Source: Pseudomonas antarctica (lineage in GTDB: Bacteria > Pseudomonadota > Gammaproteobacteria > Pseudomonadales > Pseudomonadaceae). Taken from it: 33,543 bases of DNA. The stretch's first letter is position 1; each line of letters starts with the position of its first letter. The notes beneath the pieces are model-generated. The model saw only the letters and a program-made list of their open reading frames with translations. It ran no database searches and had not been told where the DNA came from. Position numbers and translations under genes: made by a program. Location of the stretch: positions 1 through 33,543 of the forward strand of contig NZ_UYXQ01000038.1 of NCBI RefSeq assembly GCF_900624995.1. The letters are read 5' to 3'. Positions 16,082-23,720 of the stretch are shown one piece after another.

Positions 16082-17584
16082 ATGAGCGACCAACAACTCG
16101 ACCTGCAAGCCCTGCAACAGGAAGAAAACTCCCTGATCGCCCTGCGCAAGGAAAAGCTTGCTGCCGAGCGCGCCAAGGGCAATGCCTTCCCGAACGATTT
16201 CCGCCGTGACAACTACTGCGATGCCTTGCAGAAACAGTACGCGGACAAGACCAAGGAAGAGCTGGCAGAGGCTGCAATCCCGGTCAAGGTGGCAGGTCGC
16301 ATCATGCTCAACCGTGGCTCGTTCATGGTGATCCAGGACATGACCGGTCGCATTCAGGTTTACGTCAACCGTAAAACCCTGTCCGAAGAAACCCTGGCCT
16401 CGGTGAAAACCTGGGACATGGGCGACATCATTGCCGCTGAAGGCACCCTGGCGCGTTCCGGCAAGGGCGACCTGTACGTTGAAATGACCAGCGTGCGCCT
16501 GCTGACCAAGTCGCTGCGCCCGCTGCCGGACAAGCACCACGGCCTGACCGACACCGAACAGCGCTATCGCCAGCGCTATGTTGACCTGATCGTCAACGAA
16601 GAGGTGCGTCAGACCTTCCGTGTGCGTTCGCAGGTTATCGCGCACATCCGCAGCTTCCTGATGCAGCGTGACTTCCTGGAAGTGGAAACCCCGATGCTGC
16701 AAACCATCCCGGGTGGTGCCGCAGCCAAGCCATTTGAAACCCACCACAATGCGCTGGACCTGGAAATGTTCCTGCGTATCGCGCCTGAGCTGTACCTCAA
16801 GCGTCTTGTTGTTGGCGGGTTTGAGAAAGTGTTCGAGATCAACCGCAACTTCCGTAACGAAGGCGTTTCGACCCGTCACAACCCAGAATTCACCATGTTG
16901 GAGTTCTACCAGGCTTACGCCGACTACGAAGACAACATGGACCTGACCGAAGAGCTGTTCCGCGAGCTGGCGCAGTTGGTGCTGGGCAGCACCGACGTGC
17001 CGTACGGCGATAAGGTGTTCCACTTCGGCGAGCCGTTCGTGCGTCTGTCGGTGTTCGATTCGATCCTCAAGTACAACCCTGAGCTGAGCGCTGACGACCT
17101 GACCGACATCGACAAGGCCCGCGCCATCGCCAAGAAAGCCGGCGCCAAGGTGCTGGGTTTCGAAGGCCTGGGCAAACTGCAGGTGATGATTTTCGAAGAA
17201 CTGGTGGAGCACAAGCTGGAACAGCCGCACTTCATTACCCAGTACCCGTTCGAAGTGTCGCCGCTGGCGCGTCGCAACGATGAGAACCCGAACGTCACCG
17301 ACCGTTTCGAGCTGTTTATTGGCGGGCGCGAAATCGCCAACGCCTACTCCGAGCTTAACGATGCGCAAGACCAGGCCGAGCGCTTCATGGCCCAGGTGGC
17401 CGACAAGGACGCCGGCGACGACGAAGCCATGCACTACGACGCTGACTTCGTCCGCGCCCTGGAATACGGCATGCCGCCGACGGCCGGTGAAGGTATCGGC
17501 ATCGACCGCCTGGTGATGCTGTTGACCAACTCGCCGTCGATCCGCGACGTGATCTTGTTCCCGCACATGCGGCCACAAGCGTAA
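16082..17584 (+). CDS. lysS: Lysyl-tRNA synthetase, class II
   Basis: LysS charges tRNA-Lys with lysine in the cytoplasm. It has 500 residues from the ATG at 16082. An N-terminal OB-fold anticodon-binding domain (about 60-150; VAGRIMLNRGSFMVIQDMTG) precedes the class II catalytic core. Motif 2 is seen as VFEINRNFRNEGVSTRHNPE and motif 3 as GEGIGIDRLVMLL, ending with RDVILFPHMRP. The length and all motifs are standard. The ribosome site before the ATG is weak (AAAAG), which with the short gap fits cotranscription with prfB. A strong terminator lies 16 bases after the stop. The long open frame on the opposite strand is a GC-bias shadow. Confidence 0.97.
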   Translation: MSDQQLDLQALQQEENSLIALRKEKLAAERAKGNAFPNDFRRDNYCDALQKQYADKTKEELAEAAIPVKVAGRIMLNRGSFMVIQDMTGRIQVYVNRKTLSEETLASVKTWDMGDIIAAEGTLARSGKGDLYVEMTSVRLLTKSLRPLPDKHHGLTDTEQRYRQRYVDLIVNEEVRQTFRVRSQVIAHIRSFLMQRDFLEVETPMLQTIPGGAAAKPFETHHNALDLEMFLRIAPELYLKRLVVGGFEKVFEINRNFRNEGVSTRHNPEFTMLEFYQAYADYEDNMDLTEELFRELAQLVLGSTDVPYGDKVFHFGEPFVRLSVFDSILKYNPELSADDLTDIDKARAIAKKAGAKVLGFEGLGKLQVMIFEELVEHKLEQPHFITQYPFEVSPLARRNDENPNVTDRFELFIGGREIANAYSELNDAQDQAERFMAQVADKDAGDDEAMHYDADFVRALEYGMPPTAGEGIGIDRLVMLLTNSPSIRDVILFPHMRPQA

Positions 17585-17600
17585 CCGTAGCGAAACCCGA

Positions 17601-17627
17601 AGCCGCCTTTTATAAGGCGGCTTTTTT
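17601..17627 (+). terminator. Rho-independent terminator of lysS
   Basis: A perfect 9-bp stem (AGCCGCCTT / AAGGCGGCT) with TTAT loop is followed by six T. Confidence 0.95.
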
Positions 17628-17672
17628 ATGTGGTGTATTCAGCCGTCAAGAGAACGGCGCCAGGTAATCGGT

Positions 17673-17760
17673 GATCGTTCCACGTTCTGCGTGGGAACGC
17701 ATCCCGTGACGCTCTGCGTCACAACCAGACGGCATTCCCATGCAGAGCGTGGGAACGATC
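17673..17760. repeat. Imperfect long palindrome of Pseudomonas intergenic repeat type
   Basis: Outer arms GATCGTTCC (17673-17681) and GGAACGATC (17752-17760) enclose three tandem hairpins: an imperfect one at 17679-17698, a perfect GTGACGC TCT GCGTCAC at 17706-17722, and TTCCCA...TGGGAA at 17736-17756. The recurring TCTGCGT core is familiar from multi-copy repeats in this genus (memory). It has no coding content and lies just upstream of the TetR gene. Confidence 0.7.
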
Positions 17761-17788
17761 ATTTATCGGTGTAAAAGGAAGATCTGTC

Positions 17789-18505
17789 GTGAACCGCGTA
17801 ATGGCTCAAGAAGGTGCCGCCGGCATTGCTGCTGCCGTGGCTGAAAGCGTCCAGTACCAGGGCCGCAAGGCCAGCCGCCGAGGCAGCGAGCAGCGCCGGC
17901 AAGACATTCTTGATGCAGCCATGCGCATCGTGGTGCGTGATGGCGTGCGTGGTGTGCGCCATCGCGCGGTGGCGGCAGAGGCCGGCGTGCCGTTGTCGGC
18001 CACCACTTACTACTTCAAGGATATCGATGACCTGCTCACCGATACCTTCGCCCAATACGTCGAACGCAGCGCTGCCTTCATGGGCAAGCTGTGGGTACGC
18101 AACGAAGGCCTGCTGCGTGAGATGGTCGCCTATGGCGATGGCAGCCCGCAGTCGCGTTCGCAATTGGCCGATGACATTGCGCGGCTCACCGCCGACTACG
18201 TGCTGCGCCAACTGACCAACCGTCGCGAACACCTGATGGCCGAACAGGCCTTTCGCCAGGAAGCCTTGCTCAACCCGCGCCTGGCCGAACTTGTGCGCTC
18301 ACACCAACAAATTCTGCTGCAGGGCACGGGGCAGTTTTTCCAGGTATTGGGGTCTCGCGAGCCGCAACAGGATGCCAAAGTGTTGACGGCGATTATCAGT
18401 CGGATGGAATATCAGGGCCTGCTTGGCGGCCCGGAGCCTCTGACCGGTGAAGAGATGCTTGAGATCCTCAAGCGTTACATGCATTTGGTGTTGGCCTCGG
18501 TCTGA
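17789..18505 (+). CDS. TetR/AcrR-family transcriptional regulator
   Basis: This is a one-component DNA-binding repressor. The GTG start at 17789 follows AGGAAG at 7 bases and gives 238 residues; an ATG at 17801 is the alternative. After a polar N-terminal extension of ~30 residues the TetR_N HTH domain runs from about 34 to 82 (RRQDILDAAMRIVVRDGVRG ... SATTYYFKDIDDLL). The rest is the helical ligand-binding domain, with no recognisable ligand signature. It is followed after 17 bases by a lipoprotein gene and then a QEGLA-family gene, all on the same strand, so it may regulate its own operon. No clear operator was identified beyond the repeat upstream. Confidence 0.9.
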   Translation: MNRVMAQEGAAGIAAAVAESVQYQGRKASRRGSEQRRQDILDAAMRIVVRDGVRGVRHRAVAAEAGVPLSATTYYFKDIDDLLTDTFAQYVERSAAFMGKLWVRNEGLLREMVAYGDGSPQSRSQLADDIARLTADYVLRQLTNRREHLMAEQAFRQEALLNPRLAELVRSHQQILLQGTGQFFQVLGSREPQQDAKVLTAIISRMEYQGLLGGPEPLTGEEMLEILKRYMHLVLASV

Positions 18506-18522
18506 CACCGGGGGGATATCTG

Positions 18523-19083
18523 ATGAAAGCCTGGCGTGTCGCGCTAATCGCCTTGTCGTTCCTATTGCTCAGCGGCTGCCTGGTGACCTTCAAGGACCCG
18601 CTGCCGGCGCGCGAATCAGCGCCGGATGCCTTGCTCGGCCACTGGTCGAGCAAGAATGCCTGGGGCGAACCGCTTAACCTGCAGATCACCCGCGCGGGTG
18701 AGCACCGCTATAGAGCCGTGAGCTACCCTAAAGCCAAGCCGGGCCAGCGTGATGAGTACTTGTTTAGCGTCTCGCGCCATGGCAACCGTTGGTATTTGTC
18801 GGCGCCGCTGCCCGACAAACTTGGTGGGCATTTCATTCTCGCTGGCTTCGACTTTGAAACCGAGGGCGACAAAAAGCCTGAATTGGTGGTCTACAACCTC
18901 GACCTCGAGCAGATCCATCAAGCCATCGGCCAACAGCTGTTACACGCCAGCACAGTGGACAGCGTCGAAGGCGCCGGCGTGCTGGTCGACAGCCCCATGG
19001 ACCAGGTGTTTGCCTACCTGGATGACCCGGCCAATGCCGATGTGTTCGTTGAAGCCGTGCGCTACCAGCGCGCGGGCAAATAA
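18523..19083 (+). CDS. Predicted lipoprotein, 186 residues, unknown function
   Basis: The N-terminus MKAWRVALIALSFLLLSGC is a clear lipoprotein signal with lipobox LSGC and lipidated Cys19. The residue after Cys is Leu, not Asp, so outer-membrane sorting by Lol is expected. The mature part is mainly beta in pattern (HWSSKNAWGEPLNLQITRAG, HRYRAVSYPKA) with no family I recognise. The last ~40 residues include GVLVDSPMDQVFAYLDDPAN. A GGGGGAT element precedes the ATG. It lies 17 bases after the TetR gene and 21 bases before the QEGLA gene, which suggests one transcript. Confidence 0.85.
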   Translation: MKAWRVALIALSFLLLSGCLVTFKDPLPARESAPDALLGHWSSKNAWGEPLNLQITRAGEHRYRAVSYPKAKPGQRDEYLFSVSRHGNRWYLSAPLPDKLGGHFILAGFDFETEGDKKPELVVYNLDLEQIHQAIGQQLLHASTVDSVEGAGVLVDSPMDQVFAYLDDPANADVFVEAVRYQRAGK

Positions 19084-19104
19084 CGTTTAAAGAGGAAGCA
19101 CCAG

Positions 19105-20382
19105 GTGGACGATTACCAGCAGACGATACGCACCTTGTCTGATCGCATTGTGCTGGCGCAAACACCGATTCGCGTCCTCGACGCCGTAAAGTGGGACGAG
19201 AACATTCGCCAGGGATTCCTCAAGGCCAAGGGCAAGGAAATGCCGGCGGTAGACCGCGACTACTATCTGAATCGGCCACTGTCGTTCGATTCCAGTGCGG
19301 TGAAGCTGGAATTCCAGAACATCGAGCGTGATATCACTCGCCAGCTTGGCCAGTTCAACCCGGTCGGGCAGATCATGCGGCGCATGTGCAAGGAATACCG
19401 CATGGTGGTGCGCATGCTCGAAGCGCGCGGCACTGAAGACTTCGGCCTGATCTCCCAGGAACTCTACGGCGCCGCCTCCGATGCGTTCCACGCCGGCGAC
19501 CCGACGCTGGCTGACCTCGGCCTGATGCTCTCTGACTACCTGAACAACATCGACGGCCGTGGCGACCTCAAAGACGAAGCCAAGACCCTCACCGCCAAAG
19601 ACGCCGTAGCCTTGTTGCAAACCCGTCTGAACAAGGTGTTTGGCGAGGCGGAAGAAACCATCCGCGTGTTCGAGTCCGACGGAATTGTCGCGGACGCGGC
19701 GGCGGGCGCCGACTACATCAAGATCCGCGCCGACGCGATGTTCAACGACCGCGATGTGCGCGCGCTGGAAGTGCATGAAGGCCTGGTGCACGTCGGCACC
19801 ACGCTCAATGGCCAGAACCAGCCGATCTGCACCTTCCTGTCCAAGGGCCCGCCGTCGTCGACCGTGACCCAGGAAGGCCTGGCGATTCTGATGGAGATCA
19901 TCACCTTCGCCTCCTACCCGAGCCGCCTGCGCAAGCTGACCAACCGCACCCGCGCTATCCATATGGTCGAGGAGGGCGCCGACTTCTTGCAGGTGTTCGA
20001 GTTTTTCCGCGAGCAAGGCTTTGAAATGGCCGAAAGCTACGGCAATGCCAGCCGGGTTTTCCGTGGTTCAACGCCGACCGGTCTGCCATTCACCAAGGAT
20101 TTGTCCTACCTCAAGGGCTTTATCATGGTCTATAACTACATCCAACTGGCCGTGCGCAAAGGCAAACTGGAACAAGTGCCGCTGCTGTTCTGCGGCAAGA
20201 CCACCCTGGAAGACATGCGTACCCTGCGCCAATTGGTGGATGAAGGCCTGGTGGTGCCGCCCAAGTACCTGCCCGAACAGTTCCGCGACATGAACGCGCT
20301 GGCGGCGTGGATGTGCTTCTCCAACTTCCTCAACCACTTGAGCCTGGATCGGATCGAAGCGGATTACTCGAATATCCTTTAG
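19105..20382 (+). CDS. QEGLA-motif protein (DUF1704/MATCAP-like putative metallopeptidase)
   Basis: The protein has 425 residues. The GTG start at 19105 follows AGAGGAAG at good spacing. It belongs to the family annotated as flavohemoglobin-expression-modulating QEGLA-motif proteins. A metallopeptidase-like motif HEGLVH is at 224-229 and the name-giving TQEGLA at 255-260, with Glu257 a candidate third zinc ligand. The eukaryotic members (MATCAP) are zinc carboxypeptidases that trim tyrosine from tubulin; that connects the HExxxH and E residues to catalysis, but the bacterial substrate is unknown to me. There is no signal peptide, so it is probably cytoplasmic. Cotranscription with the TetR and lipoprotein genes is likely from the short gaps. 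Confidence 0.88.
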   Translation: MDDYQQTIRTLSDRIVLAQTPIRVLDAVKWDENIRQGFLKAKGKEMPAVDRDYYLNRPLSFDSSAVKLEFQNIERDITRQLGQFNPVGQIMRRMCKEYRMVVRMLEARGTEDFGLISQELYGAASDAFHAGDPTLADLGLMLSDYLNNIDGRGDLKDEAKTLTAKDAVALLQTRLNKVFGEAEETIRVFESDGIVADAAAGADYIKIRADAMFNDRDVRALEVHEGLVHVGTTLNGQNQPICTFLSKGPPSSTVTQEGLAILMEIITFASYPSRLRKLTNRTRAIHMVEEGADFLQVFEFFREQGFEMAESYGNASRVFRGSTPTGLPFTKDLSYLKGFIMVYNYIQLAVRKGKLEQVPLLFCGKTTLEDMRTLRQLVDEGLVVPPKYLPEQFRDMNALAAWMCFSNFLNHLSLDRIEADYSNIL

Positions 20383-20410
20383 GCAATTTAACTGACGAAA
20401 CCGATTAAAA

Positions 20411-20503
20411 AATGTGGCAGCGGGCTTGCTCGCGAAAGCGGTACATCAGCCACACATGTATCGACTGACACGCCGCCTTCGCGAGCAAGCCCGCTCCCAC
20501 ATT
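20411..20503. repeat. REPIN: two inverted REP sequences
   Basis: Two REP units in inverted orientation (20411-20441 and 20473-20503) share the core GCGGGCTTGCTCGCGAA, separated by a short spacer containing CACACATG. The left unit has TGTGGCAG in place of TGTGGGAG. A near-identical element is at 33359. Such elements are non-autonomous and depend on RAYT transposases, none of which is in the window. Confidence 0.9.
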
Positions 20504-20553
20504 TGGATCTCCACAAGGCTGCAGATTGCGGCCAAATCGCGAGGCTTCAACGG

Positions 20554-21459
20554 ATGAGAATCCTCGGCATTCTTTGCCTGCTACTCACATTGAACGGCTG
20601 CAGCGCGCTGCTGTTCTACCCCGAACCCGGCCTGCCATTCACGCCGGATAAAGCCCACCTGCAGTACCGCGACGTCACGCTCACCACCGCCGACGGGGTA
20701 AAACTTCACGCCTGGTGGCTGCCGGCCAAGCCCGGCGTGCCAATCAAAGGCACGGTGCTGCATCTGCATGGCAACGGCGGCAATCTGGCCTGGCACCTGG
20801 GTGGCAGTGGGTGGTTGCCGGAGCAGGGTTATCAAGTGCTGCTGTTGGACTATCGCGGCTATGGCCTGTCGGAAGGCAAGCCGTCGTTGCCGGCGGTCTA
20901 TCAGGACATCGATGCGGCGTTCAGCTGGCTCGACAAAGCCCCCGAAACCCAAGGCCAACCGCTGATTGTGTTGGGCCAAAGCCTGGGCGGCTCGCTGGCG
21001 GTGCATTACCTGGCGGCGCACCCGGAGCGTCAGCCCCGGCTCAAGGCGTTGATACTGGACGGTGTGCCCGCCAGTTATCGTGACGTAGGACAATTCGCAC
21101 TCAGTACCTCCTGGTTAACATGGCCGTTTCAAGTGCCCTTGTCCTGGCTGGTGCCTGACGGTGACAGTGCGATCAACGCCATGGCGCAACTGACCGGCGT
21201 GCCGAAGTTGCTGTTTCATAGTTTGGATGACCCGATTGTGCCGCTGGCCAATGGCATCCGCCTGTACCAGGCGGCACCGCCGCCAAGGGTGCTGCAACTG
21301 ACCCGCGGCGGGCATGTGCAGACGTTTGCCGACAAGACCTGGCAAACCGTGATGCTGCGTTATCTGGACGATCCGCAGCACTTCAACGGTCTGCGTCGCC
21401 TGGGGGAAATCCCCAACTACCCGAACCCTAAAGTTGATTCATCAGAGAGCCCGCAATGA
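20554..21459 (+). CDS. Alpha/beta hydrolase lipoprotein (YfhR/BEM46-like)
   Basis: This is a serine hydrolase of the alpha/beta fold, 301 residues, from the ATG at 20554 after GAGG; an upstream in-frame ATG at 20503 lies in the REPIN and is rejected. The N-terminus MRILGILCLLLTLNGC is a lipoprotein signal with lipobox LNGC and Cys16. Catalytic elements: oxyanion HLHGNGGN, nucleophile Ser143 in LGQSLGGSLA, acid Asp226 in HSLDDPIVP and His254 in TRGGHVQ. Substrate is unknown; esterase, thioesterase or peptidase are all possible. A small membrane protein gene overlaps its stop by ATGA. Confidence 0.9.
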   Translation: MRILGILCLLLTLNGCSALLFYPEPGLPFTPDKAHLQYRDVTLTTADGVKLHAWWLPAKPGVPIKGTVLHLHGNGGNLAWHLGGSGWLPEQGYQVLLLDYRGYGLSEGKPSLPAVYQDIDAAFSWLDKAPETQGQPLIVLGQSLGGSLAVHYLAAHPERQPRLKALILDGVPASYRDVGQFALSTSWLTWPFQVPLSWLVPDGDSAINAMAQLTGVPKLLFHSLDDPIVPLANGIRLYQAAPPPRVLQLTRGGHVQTFADKTWQTVMLRYLDDPQHFNGLRRLGEIPNYPNPKVDSSESPQ

Positions 21460-21782
21460 GCGAAGAACGCAACATGATCCCGCTGATCCTCACTGGCATC
21501 GGCACTATCATCGGCACCGTCGGTTGCCTGTGGTTCTACGGCTACCTGCACTTCGCCAAACCGGAAGATGCGTTGCTGCTCAGCGATTTCACCATGCTCA
21601 AAACTGTCCCGGGAGAGGACTACAAAATCGCCCTGACCCCAGCTGCGCAAGTGGCGCAATGCGTCGATGGTGTGCTGGTCATGTTTGATACCGAACAGAA
21701 AGGCTTGAGCGGTGTGCTGGTGAACAACAAGAAGCAAGCCGTCCGTTGCATGGGCCAGGAGACGCCACAACTGCAGGAGTAG
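21456..21782 (+). CDS. Small single-pass membrane protein, 108 residues
   Basis: I do not recognise the family. The ATG overlaps the hydrolase stop (ATGA), so the two are probably translationally coupled. Residues 7-29 (MIPLILTGIGTIIGTVGCLW) form one membrane segment, followed by a soluble domain of about 75 residues with two cysteines (AQCVDGV and VRCMGQ) that could pair if periplasmic. The coupling suggests a link with the lipoprotein hydrolase. No other motif is seen. Confidence 0.7.
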   Translation: MSEERNMIPLILTGIGTIIGTVGCLWFYGYLHFAKPEDALLLSDFTMLKTVPGEDYKIALTPAAQVAQCVDGVLVMFDTEQKGLSGVLVNNKKQAVRCMGQETPQLQE

Positions 21783-21895
21783 TTCAATTCGCCCGATTAC
21801 GGAAATATCTGGAACCGTATTGCGTAAGACGCCACTGAATGACTTGTCAGTGTTGCTGATAGTTAACTTACGTATAACGACTCTGGAGTGTGATG

Positions 21896-22180
21896 ATGAT
21901 TGGCGGAATTGGCGCGATAAGTAAGATGTTGGAAATGGCTCAGGGCGCAGCACAGCTGGGCCAGGGCGACGAGCAAGGTGCGCAGAAGCAAGAGAAACAA
22001 GACCCGATGAAAATGCTCATGGACATGTTGTCGAAGGCAGCAGGCGGTGCTCAGGGCGGCGGCTCTGAGGGTTCAGAAGGCCAGATGGATGCAGAGAAGC
22101 TTGAGAAAATGATGGCGGGTCGCCAAGGCATGGAGGCCATGATGCCTGCCGACGACAGCAGCCGCAAAGTCGACGTTTGA
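21896..22180 (+). CDS. Small Met/Gln/Gly/Lys-rich protein, 94 residues, unknown
   Basis: Three in-frame starts lie together (GTG 21890, ATG 21893, ATG 21896). CTGGAG at 21883-21888 places the ATG at 21896 at the best spacing. The sequence begins MIGGIGAISKMLEMAQGAAQL, a helix with amphipathic character, then a low-complexity QGDEQGAQKQEKQ stretch, a second helix MKMLMDMLSKAAGG and a Gly/Ser-rich linker. There is no cysteine and no signal peptide. Composition looks like a small soluble or intrinsically disordered protein. Harpin-like resemblance is only compositional. A strong terminator follows. Confidence 0.6.
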   Translation: MIGGIGAISKMLEMAQGAAQLGQGDEQGAQKQEKQDPMKMLMDMLSKAAGGAQGGGSEGSEGQMDAEKLEKMMAGRQGMEAMMPADDSSRKVDV

Positions 22181-22187
22181 TAGATAA

Positions 22188-22215
22188 AAAAAACCCACCA
22201 TAAGGTGGGTTTTTT
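22188..22215. terminator. Bidirectional terminator between the 94-residue ORF and lptF
   Basis: AAAAAACCCACC and GGTGGGTTTTTT pair perfectly over 12 bp with an ATAA loop. A and T runs on both sides let it stop transcription from both convergent genes. Confidence 0.95.
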
Positions 22216-22231
22216 ATTCAGCTTCAATCAA

Positions 22232-23017
22232 TCAGTTAGCGACGGAAGAACGTGGCTTGACTGGCTGGTTGTCGTTGGAGATGGTCACTTCAACGCGGCG
22301 GTTCATGGCTCGGCCCGAGACGCTGCCGTTATCAGCAACCGGGTATTCCTTGCCGTAACCCTGGGTCACGATGCGCGAGATGTCCACGCCTTGTTGAGCC
22401 AGTGCACGCTGTACGGAAGCCGCACGACGCTCGGACAGGCTCTGGTTGTACGAGTCCGAGCCGGTGCTGTCGGTGTAGCCTTCGACGATCACTTTACGGT
22501 CTGGGTTATCGCGCAGGAACTGCGCCAGCTTGGTGATGTTGACCAGGCCGCTGGATTTGAGGTCGGACTTATTGGTGGCGAACAGCACGTCACCGAACGT
22601 CACCAAGGTGCCGCGATCGGTCTGCTTGGCGTTCAAGCTGTTTTGCAGTTGCTTGATTTGCGCGTCACGGGCGTCCAGCAGGGCGCGGGCACGTTCGTCG
22701 CCGGCATTTTTCAGCTTGGCTTCGGATTCGCGCAGCGAGATGGTGTCTTTCGCCACTTCAACGCGCTGGTTGGTCAGGTAGGCCAGTTGGTCGACCTTCT
22801 TCTCGTCTTCCTTATCGCGGTAGGCCTTGTCAGCCTTGTCCAGCCATTCGCTGGCGTCCTTGGTTTCCAGCGCCGCAAGCTTGGTCGCTTGTGGGTTGGT
22901 TTGCAGGGCCGAGAAGTTGGTCCGTGCGTTTTCCAGGTTCGCGTTCGGCGGGGTGGAGCAAGCCGCCAAGGCAACGCTCATCGCCAGCAGGGCAGGGATC
23001 ATCAGTTGTTTACGCAT
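22232..23017 (-). CDS. lptF: OmpA-like outer-membrane lipoprotein, LptF ortholog
   Basis: The protein has 261 residues. The N-terminal lipoprotein signal ends in ALAAC with Cys20. Residues 25-130 are a helical DUF4398-like region with many heptads. The C-terminal OmpA peptidoglycan-binding domain covers about 140-248: FGDVLFATNKSDLKSSG, VEGYTDSTGSDSYNQSLS with Asp183, SERRA with Arg198, and GRAMNRRVEVTI. It should anchor the outer membrane to peptidoglycan. Length, domain order and genomic place fit P. aeruginosa PA3692 (LptF), known to be AlgU-dependent; the ortholog name is inferred. It follows the DUF4398 gene by 55 bases and probably shares its transcript. AAAGGACG precedes the ATG. Confidence 0.9.
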   Translation of the reverse strand: MRKQLMIPALLAMSVALAACSTPPNANLENARTNFSALQTNPQATKLAALETKDASEWLDKADKAYRDKEDEKKVDQLAYLTNQRVEVAKDTISLRESEAKLKNAGDERARALLDARDAQIKQLQNSLNAKQTDRGTLVTFGDVLFATNKSDLKSSGLVNITKLAQFLRDNPDRKVIVEGYTDSTGSDSYNQSLSERRAASVQRALAQQGVDISRIVTQGYGKEYPVADNGSVSGRAMNRRVEVTISNDNQPVKPRSSVAN

Positions 23018-23072
23018 AGTCGTGTCGTCCTTTCAATTCGATTTCGGGTGCAATGCAGTCAGAGGCGGCGGC

Positions 23073-23498
23073 TTATTGCTGTTTCATAACAGCTGGGCGC
23101 ATACCTTCCTGACGCAGCTCCTGAACAGCTTTCTGGGAGTCCTTCACAGCCTGTTCGGCTTTGGCGGCCTGAGATTTGCGCTCAGCGACGCGAGCGTCCC
23201 ATTCTGCCTGCTCAGCCAGTTGGCGAGCCTTATCGTAGTTCTTGTCATGCATGGCGATTTCGGCTTCTTTGAGCTTGTCCTGAGCCGACTTCATTTCAAC
23301 CGCTGCGTACTCGGTGCCGCCGGCGCTGACCGCGCTGTTCACCGCAGATTGGGTCACAGCGTACTGCTCGGTCGGAGGGTTGCCGGCGCAGCCCGCCAGA
23401 ACGAAGCTGGTGCCGATTGCCAGCGCGGCCAATTTCAGCCCGCGCAGGTGGTTAAACGAGGATTTGGCAGTGCTGGTCTTCATCGTCTTCAACTCCAT
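23073..23498 (-). CDS. DUF4398 lipoprotein, partner of lptF
   Basis: The protein has 141 residues from the ATG at 23498, which follows AGGAG at 7 bases on the minus strand; the next ATG (MKTSTAKSS, five codons later) is also possible. The signal LKLAALAIGTSFVLAGC gives a lipobox LAGC and Cys37. The mature part is a long helix with coiled-coil periodicity rich in Ala, Glu, Lys (YAAVEMKSAQDKLKEAEIAM), typical of DUF4398. The same helical domain occurs in the N-terminal half of the downstream lptF product, so the two may pack together at the outer membrane. A probable AlgU promoter lies upstream. Confidence 0.88.
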   Translation of the reverse strand: MELKTMKTSTAKSSFNHLRGLKLAALAIGTSFVLAGCAGNPPTEQYAVTQSAVNSAVSAGGTEYAAVEMKSAQDKLKEAEIAMHDKNYDKARQLAEQAEWDARVAERKSQAAKAEQAVKDSQKAVQELRQEGMRPAVMKQQ

Positions 23499-23611
23499 TA
23501 GGTAACTCCTGAAAAACATCAAAATCCATGTCACTGGTCAACGGTTTCGGCCCCGGCGGTAAAGCTCGAAAGCCCCTTTCAAACGGCCGTTCCAAGTGAT
23601 GGCTTACTGGC

Positions 23612-23639
23612 TGTGACCGGAGGCTTTTTTCAAAAGTTC
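23612..23639 (-). promoter_or_regulatory. Probable AlgU (sigma-22) promoter for the DUF4398-lptF operon
   Basis: On the minus strand GAACTT is followed after exactly 17 bases by TCACA. This matches the AlgU consensus GAACTT-N16/17-TCnnA. Transcription would begin about 105 bases before the first gene. Confidence 0.55.
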
Positions 23640-23664
23640 AGAGAAGATGGCGATTTGCCTAAAA

Positions 23665-23693
23665 AAATATCTGACTGAGTGGTCAGTGTTCAA
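23665..23693 (-). promoter_or_regulatory. Candidate second (sigma-70) promoter with palindromic spacer
   Basis: On the minus strand TTGAAC and ATATTT are separated by 17 bases. The spacer (23671-23687) is largely palindromic, with CTGAC/GTCAG and ACTGA/TCAGT arms, and could be an operator. Confidence 0.3.
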
Positions 23694-23720
23694 AAGTTGG
23701 AACTTTTGCCACACGCAGGG

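Noticed and set aside
14970..16277. 435-codon antisense frame over prfB and the lysS start
   Set aside because: It overlaps conserved prfB coding sequence, with no ribosome site and no recognisable motif.
16073..17578. 501-codon open frame antisense to lysS
   Set aside because: It is the GC-bias shadow of lysS, which has all class II synthetase motifs. The translation is rich in His, Gln, Val and Arg, as shadows are, and shows no domain.
20503..20553. Upstream start for the alpha/beta hydrolase
   Set aside because: It begins in the REPIN, adds polar residues before the lipoprotein signal and has no ribosome site.
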